Assembly: GCF_051020765.1 (NCBI RefSeq) | Contig: NW_027469196.1 | Location: 62,001 to 126,000 of the forward strand | DNA from: Lasioglossum baleicum | Taxonomy: Eukaryota > Arthropoda > Insecta > Hymenoptera > Halictidae | DNA: 64,000 nucleotides | Reading direction: 5' to 3' | Shown here: positions 53,629 through 62,535 of the stretch, one piece after another | Layout: every line of letters starts with the position of its first letter | How positions within the stretch are numbered: the first letter of the stretch is position 1 | Program-made: the position numbers and the translations under genes | Notes under the pieces: generated by a model | Told to the model about the DNA's origin: nothing | Databases searched by the model: none | What the model saw: only the letters and a program-made list of their open reading frames with translations

Positions 53629-56600
53629 GTGTTTCTACTCGACTAGCCTGCGGGAAGCATCCTCTCTCACGTGTTTCTACTCGACTAGCCTGCGGGATGC
53701 ATCCTCTCGCTCGTGTTTTTACACGACTAGCCTGCGGGAAGCATCCTCTCGCACGTGTTTTTACTCGACTAGCCTGCGGGATGCATCCTCTCGCACGTGA
53801 TTTTACTCGACTAGCCTGCGGGATGCATCCTCTCGCACGTGTTTTTACTCGACTAGCCTGCGGGATGCATCCTCTCGCTCGTGTTTTTACACGACTAGCC
53901 TGCGGGAAGCATCCTCTAGCACGTGTTTTTACTCGACTAGCCTGCGGGATGCATCCTCTCGCACGTGTTTTTACTCGACTAGCCTGCGGGATGCATCCTC
54001 TCGCACGTGTTTTTACTCGACTAGCCTGCGGGATGCATCCTCTCGCTCGTGTTTTTACTCGACTAGCCTGCGGGAAGCATCCTCTCGCACGTGTTTTTAC
54101 TCGACTAGCCTGCGGGATGCATCCTCTCGCACGTGTTTCTACTCGACTAGCCTACGGGATGCATCCTCTCGCACGTGTTTTTACTCGACTAGCCTGCGGG
54201 ATGCATCCTCGCGCACGTGTTTTTACTCGACTAGCCTGCGGGATGCATCCTCTCGCTCGTGTTTCTACTCGACTAGCCTGCGCGATGCATCCTCTCGCAC
54301 GTGTTTTTACTCGACTAGCCTGCGGGATGCATCCTCTCGCACGTGTTTCTACTCGACTAGCCTGCGTGATGCATCCTCTGGCACGTGTTTCAACTCGACT
54401 AGCCTGCGGGATGCATCCTCTCGCACGTGTTTCAACTCGACTAGCATGCGGGATGCATCCTCTCGCACGTGTTTTTACTCGACTAGCCTGCGGGATGCAT
54501 CCTCTCGCACGTGTTTCAACTCGACTAGCCTGCGGGATGCATCCTTTCGCACGTGTTTTTACTCGACTAGCCTGCGGGATGCATCCTCTCGCACGTGTTT
54601 GTACTCGACTAGCCTGCAGGATGCATCCTCTCGCACGTATTTTTACTCGACTGGCCTGCGGGATGCATCCTCTCGCACGCGTTTCTACTCGAATAGCCTG
54701 CGGGATGCATCCTCTCGCACGTGTTTTTACTCGACTAGCCTGCGGGATGCATCTTCTCGCACGTGTTTCTACTCGACTAGCCTGCGGGATGCATCCTCTC
54801 GCACGTGTTTTTACTCGACTAGCCTGCGGGATGCATCCTCTCGCACGTGTTTTTACTCGACTAGCCTGCGGGATGCATCCTCGCGCACGTATTTTTACTC
54901 GACTAGTCTGCGGGAAGCATCCTCTCGCACGTGTTTCTACTCGACTAGCCTGCGGGATGCATCCTCTCGCACGTGTTTCTACTCGACTAGCCTGCGGGAT
55001 GCATCCTCTCGCTCGTGTTTTTACACGACTAGCCTGCGGGAAGCATCCTCTAGCACGTGTTTTTACTCGACTAGCCTGCGGGATGCATCCTCTCGCACGT
55101 GTTTTTACTCGACTAGCCTGCGGGATGCATGCTCTCGCACGTGTTTTTACTCGACTAGCCTGCGGGATGCATCCTCTCGCTCGTGTTTTTACTCGACTAG
55201 CCTGCGGGATGCATCCTCTCGCACGTGTTTCTACTCGACTAGCCTGCGTGATGCATCCTCTCGCACGTGTTTTTACTCGACTAGCCTGCGGGATGCATCC
55301 TCTCGCACGTGTTTTTACTCGACTAGCCTGCGGGATGCATCCTCTCGCACGTGTTTTTACTCGACTAGCCTGCGGGATGCATCCTCGCGCACGTATTTTT
55401 ACTCGACTAGCCTGCGGGAAGCATCCTCTCGCACGTGTTTCTACTCGACTAGCCTGCGGGAAGCATCCTCTCGCACGTGTTTCTACTCGACTAGCCTGCG
55501 GGATGCATCCTCTCGCTCGTGTTTTTACACGACTAGCCTGCGGGAAGCATCCTCTAGCACGTGTTTTTACTCGACTAGCCTGCGGGATGCATCCTCTCAC
55601 ACGTGTTTTTACTCGACTAGCCTGCGGGATGCATCCTCTCGCACGTGTTTTTACTCGACTAGCCTGCGGGATGCATCCTCTCGCACGTGTTTTTACTCGA
55701 CTAGCCTGCGGGATGCATCCTCTCGCACGTGTTTCTACTCGACTAGCCTGCGGGATGCATCCTCTCGCACGTGTTTTTACTCGACTAGCCTGCCGGATGC
55801 ATCCTCTCGCACGTGTTTTTACTCGACTAGCCTGCGGGATGCATCCTCTCGCACGTGTTTTTACTCGACTAGCCTGCGGGATGCATCCTCTCGCACGTGT
55901 TTTTACTCGACTAGCCTGCGGGATGCATCTTCTCGCACGTGTTTTTACTCGACTAGCCTGCGGGATGCATCCTCTCTCACGTGTTTTTATTCGACTAGCC
56001 TGCGGGATGCATCCTCGCGCACGTGTTTTTACTCGACTAGCCTGCGGGATGCATCCTCTCGCTCGTGTTTCTACTCGACTAGCCTGCGGGATGCATCCTC
56101 TCGCACGTGTTTTTACTCGACTAGCCTGCGGGATGCATCCTCTCGCACGTGTTTCTACTCGACTAGCCTGCGTGATGCATCCTCTCGCACGTGTTTTTAC
56201 TCGACTAGCCTGCGGGATGCATCCTCTCGCACGTGTTTTTACTCGACTAGCCTGCGGGATGCATCCTCTCGCACGTGTTTTTACTCGACTAGCCTGCGGG
56301 ATGCATCCTCTCGCACGTATTTTTACTCGACTGGCCTGCGGGATGCATCCTCTCGCACGCGTTTCTACTCGACTAGCCTGCGGGATGCATCCTCTCGCAC
56401 GTGTTTTTACTCGACTAGCCTGCGGGATGCATCTTCTCGCACGTGTTTCTACTCGACTAGCCTGCGGGATGCATCCTCTCGCACGTGTTTTTACTCGACT
56501 AGCCTGCGGGATGCATCCTCTCGCACGTGTTTTTACTCGACTAGCCTGCGGGATGCATCCTCTCGCACGTGTTTCTACTCGACTAGCCTGCGGGATGCAT

Positions 56601-56694
56601 CCTCTCGCACGTGTTATTACTCGACTAGCCTGCGGGATGCATCCTCGCGCACGTGTTTTTCCTCGACTAGTCTGCGGGATGCATCCTCTCGCAC

Positions 56695-56737
56695 GTGTTT
56701 TTACTCGACTAGCCTGCGGGATGCATCCTCTCGGTAC
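56695..56737. repeat. 43-bp monomer with CTCGGTACGTG, second copy
   Basis: This is the exact partner of the unit at 53123, carried by the 85-monomer tandem duplication. Confidence 0.93.
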
Positions 56738-57157
56738 GTGTTTCTACTCGACTAGCCTGCGGGATGCATCCTCACGCACGTGTTTTTACTCGACTAGCCT
56801 GCGGGATGCATCCTCTCGCACGTGTTTCTACTCGACTAGCCTGCGTGATGCATCTTCTGGCACGTGTTTCACCTCGACTAGCCTGCGGGATGCATCCTCT
56901 CGCACGTGTTTCAACTCGACTAGCCTGCGTCATGCATCCTCTCGCACGTGTTTTTACTCGACTAGCCTGCGGGATGCATCCTCTCGCTCGTGTTTCTACT
57001 CGACTAGCCTGCGGGATGCATCCTCCCGCACGTGTTTTTACTCGACTAGCCTGCGGGATGCATCCTCTCGCACGTGTTTTTACTCGACTAGCCTGCGGGA
57101 TGCATCCTCTCGCACGTGTTTTTACTCGACTAGCCTGCGGGATGCATCCTCGCGCAC

Positions 57158-57200
57158 GTATTTTTACTTCTACTATCCTGCGGGAAGCATCCTCTCGCAC
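57158..57200. repeat. 43-bp marker monomer (T form), in 3572-bp duplication copy 2
   Basis: It has the same form and flanks as the unit at 53586, with GTGATTTTAC at 57369. The next marker is 5335 bp on, 127 monomers plus 1. Confidence 0.95.
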
Positions 57201-60200
57201 GTGTTTCTACTCGACTAGCCTGCGGGAAGCATCCTCTCTCACGTGTTTCTACTCGACTAGCCTGCGGGATGCATCCTCTCGCTCGTGTTTTTACACGACT
57301 AGCCTGCGGGAAGCATCCTCTCGCACGTGTTTTTACTCGACTAGCCTGCGGGATGCATCCTCTCGCACGTGATTTTACTCGACTAGCCTGCGGGATGCAT
57401 CCTCTCGCACGTGTTTTTACTCGACTAGCCTGCGGGATGCATCCTCTCGCTCGTGTTTTTACACGACTAGCCTGCGGGAAGCATCCTCTAGCACGTGTTT
57501 TTACTCGACTAGCCTGCGGGATGCATCCTCTCGCACGTGTTTTTACTCGACTAGCCTGCGGGATGCATCCTCTCGCACGTGTTTTTACTCGACTAGCCTG
57601 CGGGATGCATCCTCTCGCTCGTGTTTTTACTCGACTAGCCTGCGGGAAGCATCCTCTCGCACGTGTTTTTACTCGACTAGCCTGCGGGATGCATCCTCTC
57701 GCACGTGTTTCTACTCGACTAGCCTACGGGATGCATCCTCTCGCACGTGTTTTTACTCGACTAGCCTGCGGGATGCATCCTCGCGCACGTGTTTTTACTC
57801 GACTAGCCTGCGGGATGCATCCTCTCGCTCGTGTTTCTACTCGACTAGCCTGCGCGATGCATCCTCTCGCACGTGTTTTTACTCGACTAGCCTGCGGGAT
57901 GCATCCTCTCGCACGTGTTTCTACTCGACTAGCCTGCGTGATGCATCCTCTGGCACGTGTTTCAACTCGACTAGCCTGCGGGATGCATCCTCTCGCACGT
58001 GTTTCAACTCGACTAGCATGCGGGATGCATCCTCTCGCACGTGTTTTTACTCGACTAGCCTGCGGGATGCATCCTCTCGCACGTGTTTCAACTCGACTAG
58101 CCTGCGGGATGCATCCTTTCGCACGTGTTTTTACTCGACTAGCCTGCGGGATGCATCCTCTCGCACGTGTTTTTACTCGACTAGCCTGCAGGATGCATCC
58201 TCTCGCACGTATTTTTACTCGACTGGCCTGCGGGATGCATCCTCTCGCACGCGTTTCTACTCGAATAGCCTGCGGGATGCATCCTCTCGCACGTGTTTTT
58301 ACTCGACTAGCCTGCGGGATGCATCTTCTCGCACGTGTTTCTACTCGACTAGCCTGCGGGATGCATCCTCTCGCACGTGTTTTTACTCGACTAGCCTGCG
58401 GGATGCATCCTCTCGCACGTGTTTTTACTCGACTAGCCTGCGGGATGCATCCTCGCGCACGTATTTTTACTCGACTAGTCTGCGGGAAGCATCCTCTCGC
58501 ACGTGTTTCTACTCGACTAGCCTGCGGGAAGCATCCTCTCGCACGGGTTTCTACTCGACTAGCCTGCGGGATGCATCCTCTCGCTCGTGTTTTTACACGA
58601 CTAGCCTGCGGGAAGCATCCTCTAGCACGTGTTTTTACTCGACTAGCCTGCGGGATGCATCCTCTCGCACGTGTTTTTACTCGACTAGCCTGAGGGATGC
58701 ATCCTCTCGCACGTGTTTTTACTCGACTAGCCTGCGGGATGCATCCTCGCGCACGTATTTTTACTCGACTAGCCTGCGGGAAGCATCCTCTCGCACGTGT
58801 TTCTACTCGACTAGCCTGCGGGATGCATCCTCTCGCTCGTGTTTTTACTCGACTAGCCTGCGGGATGCATCCTCTCGCTCGTGTTTTTACTCGACTAGCC
58901 TGCGGGATGCATCCTCGCGCACGTGTTTTTACTCGACTAGCCTGCGGGATGCATCCTCTCGCACGTGTTTTTACTCGACTAGCCTGCGGGATGCATCCTC
59001 TCGCACGTGTTTTTACTCGACTAGCCTGCGGGATGCATCCTCTCGCTCGTGTTTTTACTCGACTAGCCTGCGGGAAGCATCCTCTCGCTCGTGTTTTTAC
59101 ACGACTAGCCTGCGGGAAGCATCCTCTAGCACGTGTTTTTACTCGACTAGCCTGCGGGATGCATCCTCTCGCACGTGTTTTTACTCGACTAGCCTGCGGG
59201 ATGCATCCTCTCGCTCGTGTTTTTACTCGACTAGCCTGCGGGATGCATCCTCTCGCTCGTGTTTTTACTCGACTAGCCTGCGGGATGCATCCTCGCGCAC
59301 GTGTTTTTACTCGACTAGCCTGCGGGATGCATCCTCTCGCACGTGTTTTTACTCGACTAGCCTGCGGGATGCATCCTCTCGCACGTGTTTTTACTCGACT
59401 AGCCTGCGGGATGCATCCTCTCGCTCGTGTTTTTACTCGACTAGCCTGCGGGATGCATCCTCTCGCTCGTGTTTTTACACGACTAGCCTGCGGGAAGCAT
59501 CCTCTAGCACGTGTTTTTACTCGACTAGCCTGCGGGATGCATCCTCTCGCACGTGTTTTTACTCGACTAGCCTGCGGGATGCATCCTCTCGCACGTGTTT
59601 TTACTCGACTAGCCTGCGGGAAGCATCCTCTCGCACGTGTTTCTACTCGACTAGCCTGCGGGATGCATCCTCGCGCACGTGTTTTTACTCGACTAGCCTG
59701 CGGGATGCATCCTCTCGCTCGTGTTTTTACACGACTAGCCTGCGGGAAGCATCCTCTAGCACGTGTTTTTACTCGACTAGCCTGCGGGATGCATCCTCTC
59801 GCACGTGTTTTTACTCGACTAGCCTGCGGGATGCATCCTCTCGCACGTGTTTTTACTCGACTAGCCTGCGGGATGCATCCTCTCGCTCGTGTTTTTACTC
59901 GACTAGCCTGCGGGAAGCATCCTCTCGCACGTGTTTTTACTCGACTAGCCTGCGGGATGCATCCTCTCGCACGTGTTTCTACTCGACTAGCCTACGGGAT
60001 GCATCCTCTCGCACGTGTTTTTACTCGACTAGCCTGCGGGATGCATCCTCGCGCACGTGTTTTTACTCGACTAGCCTGCGGGATGCATCCTCTCGCTCGT
60101 GTTTCTACTCGACTAGCCTGCGCGATGCATCCTCTCGCACGTGTTTTTACTCGACTAGCCTGCGGGATGCATCCTCTCGCACGTGTTCCTACTCGACTAG

Positions 60201-60389
60201 CCTGCGTGATGCATCCTCTGGCACGTGTTTCAACTCGACTAGCCTGCGGGATGCATCCTCTCGCACGTGTTTCAACTCGACTAGCCTGCGGGATGCATCC
60301 TCTCGCACGTGTTTTTACTCGACTAGCCTGCGGGATGCATCCTCTCGCACGTGTTTCAACTCGACTAGCCTGCGGGATGCATCCTCTCG

Positions 60390-60930
60390 CACGTGTTTTT
60401 ACTCGACTAGCCTGCCGGATGCATCCTCTCGCACGTGTTTTTACTCGACTAGCCTGCGGGATGCATCCTCTCGCACGTGTTTTTACTCGACTAGCCTGCG
60501 GGATGCATCCTCTCGCACGTGTTTTTACTCGACTAGCCTGCGGGATGCATCCTCTCGCACGTGTTTTTACTCGACTAGCCTGCGGGATGCATCCTCTCTC
60601 ACGTGTTTTTATTCGACTAGCCTGCGGGATGCATCCTCGCGCACGTGTTTTTACTCGACTAGCCTGCGGGATGCATCCTCTCGCTCGTGTTTCTACTCGA
60701 CTAGCCTGCGGGATGCATCCTCTCGCACGTGTTTTTACTCGACTAGCCTGCGGGATGCATCCTCTCGCACGTGTTTCTACTCGACTAGCCTGCGTGATGC
60801 ATCCTCTCGCACGTGTTTTTACTCGACTAGCCTGCGGGATGCATCCTCTCGCACGTGTTTTTACTCGACTAGCCTGCGGGATGCATCCTCTCGCACGTGT
60901 TTTTACTCGACTAGCCTGCGGGATGCATCC
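60390..60930. repeat. 22-monomer-step duplication, copy 1
   Basis: CCTGCCGGAT at 60411 recurs at 61335, 924 bp (22 monomers) away, followed by the same run of units through TTTTTATTCG, CTCGCGCACG and GCTCGTGTTTC. One difference is CATCCTCTCG against CATCTTCTCG at about 61474. Confidence 0.85.
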
Positions 60931-61313
60931 TCGCGCACGTATTTTTACTCGACTAGCCTGCGGGAAGCATCCTCTCGCACGTGTTTCTACTCGACTAGCC
61001 TGCGGGAAGCATCCTCTCGCACGTGTTTCTACTCGACTAGCCTGCGGGATGCATCCTCTCGCTCGTGTTTTTACACGACTAGCCTGCGGGAAGCATCCTC
61101 TAGCACGTGTTTTTACTCGACTAGCCTGCGGGATGCATCCTCTCGCTCGTGTTTTTACTCGACTAGCCTGCGGGATGCATCCTCTCGCACGTGTTTTTAC
61201 TCGACTAGCCTGCGGGATGCATCCTCTCGCACGTGTTTTTACTCGACTAGCCTGCGGGATGCATCCTCTCGCACGTGTTTCTACTCGACTAGCCTGCGGG
61301 ATGCATCCTCTCG

Positions 61314-61850
61314 CACGTGTTTTTACTCGACTAGCCTGCCGGATGCATCCTCTCGCACGTGTTTTTACTCGACTAGCCTGCGGGATGCATCCTCTCGCAC
61401 GTGTTTTTACTCGACTAGCCTGCGGGATGCATCCTCTCGCACGTGTTTTTACTCGACTAGCCTGCGGGATGCATCTTCTCGCACGTGTTTTTACTCGACT
61501 AGCCTGCGGGATGCATCCTCTCTCACGTGTTTTTATTCGACTAGCCTGCGGGATGCATCCTCGCGCACGTGTTTTTACTCGACTAGCCTGCGGGATGCAT
61601 CCTCTCGCTCGTGTTTCTACTCGACTAGCCTGCGGGATGCATCCTCTCGCACGTGTTTTTACTCGACTAGCCTGCGGGATGCATCCTCTCGCACGTGTTT
61701 CTACTCGACTAGCCTGCGTGATGCATCCTCTCGCACGTGTTTTTACTCGACTAGCCTGCGGGATGCATCCTCTCGCACGTGTTTTTACTCGACTAGCCTG
61801 CGGGATGCATCCTCTCGCACGTGTTTTTACTCGACTAGCCTGCGGGATGC
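61314..61850. repeat. 22-monomer-step duplication, copy 2
   Basis: This is the partner of the stretch at 60390. The same cassette also lies at 52217 and 55789, and in older form near 3713, 8500, 29213 and 33991. Similarity ends near 61850, where this copy has CATCCACTCGCACGTA. Confidence 0.85.
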
Positions 61851-62492
61851 ATCCACTCGCACGTATTTTTACTCGACTGGCCTGCGGGATGCATCCTCTC
61901 GCACGCGTTTCTACTCGACTAGCCTGCGGGATGCATCCTCTCGCACGTGTTTTTACTCGACTAGCCTGCGGGATGCATCTTCTCGCACGTGTTTCTACTC
62001 GACTAGCCTGCGGGATGCATCCTCTCGCACGTGTTTTTACTCGACTAGCCTGCGGGATGCATCCTCTCGCACGTGTTTTTACTCGACTAGCCTGCGGGAT
62101 GCATCCTCTCGCACGTGTTTCTACTCGACTAGCCTGCGGGATGCATCCTCTCGCACGTGTTTTTACTCGACTAGCCTGCGGGATGCATCCTCGCGCACGT
62201 GTTTTTCCTCGACTAGTCTGCGGGATGCATCCTCTCGCACGTGTTTTTACTCGACTAGCCTGCGTCATGGATCCTCTCGCACGTGTTTTTACTCGACTAG
62301 CCTGCGGGATGCATCCTCTCGCTCGTGTTTCTACTCGACTAGCCTGCGGGATGCATCCTCCCGCACGTGTTTTTACTCGACTAGCCTGCGGGATGCATCC
62401 TCTCGCACGTGTTTTTACTCGACTAGCCTGCGGGATGCATCCTCTCGCACGTGTTTTTACTCGACTAGCCTGCGGGATGCATCCTCGCGCAC

Positions 62493-62535
62493 GTATTTTT
62501 ACTTCTACTATCCTGCGGGAAGCATCCTCTCGCAC
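62493..62535. repeat. 43-bp marker monomer (T form), last
   Basis: It has ACTTCTACTATCC. The unit 211 bp downstream has GTGTTTTTAC. From here the array runs 35 more monomers in phase to the unit at 63964, then 37 bases to the window end. Confidence 0.95.

Larger units (their letters stand above)
51420..54990. repeat. 85-monomer tandem duplication (3572 bp), copy 1
   Basis: Seven landmarks repeat at exactly +3572: GCATGCTC (51555), CCTGCCGG (52217), GGCCTGCGGG (52761), GGTACG (53161), the 43-bp marker (53586), GTGATTTT (53797) and TCTGGCAC (54377). The length is 85 x 42 plus two extra bases from two 43-bp units. The left edge is near 51420, where TTTTTAC and TTTCTAC differ between copies. Confidence 0.93.
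54991..58560. repeat. 85-monomer tandem duplication (3572 bp), copy 2
   Basis: It adjoins copy 1 directly. Differences seen include TTTGTACTCG at about 54600 against TTTTTACTCG at 58172, and GCACGGG at 58541 where copy 1 has GCACGTG. The last part (57.9-58.6 kb) recurs a third time at +4957 (62.9-63.5 kb), including the GCACGGG change at 63498. Confidence 0.93.
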
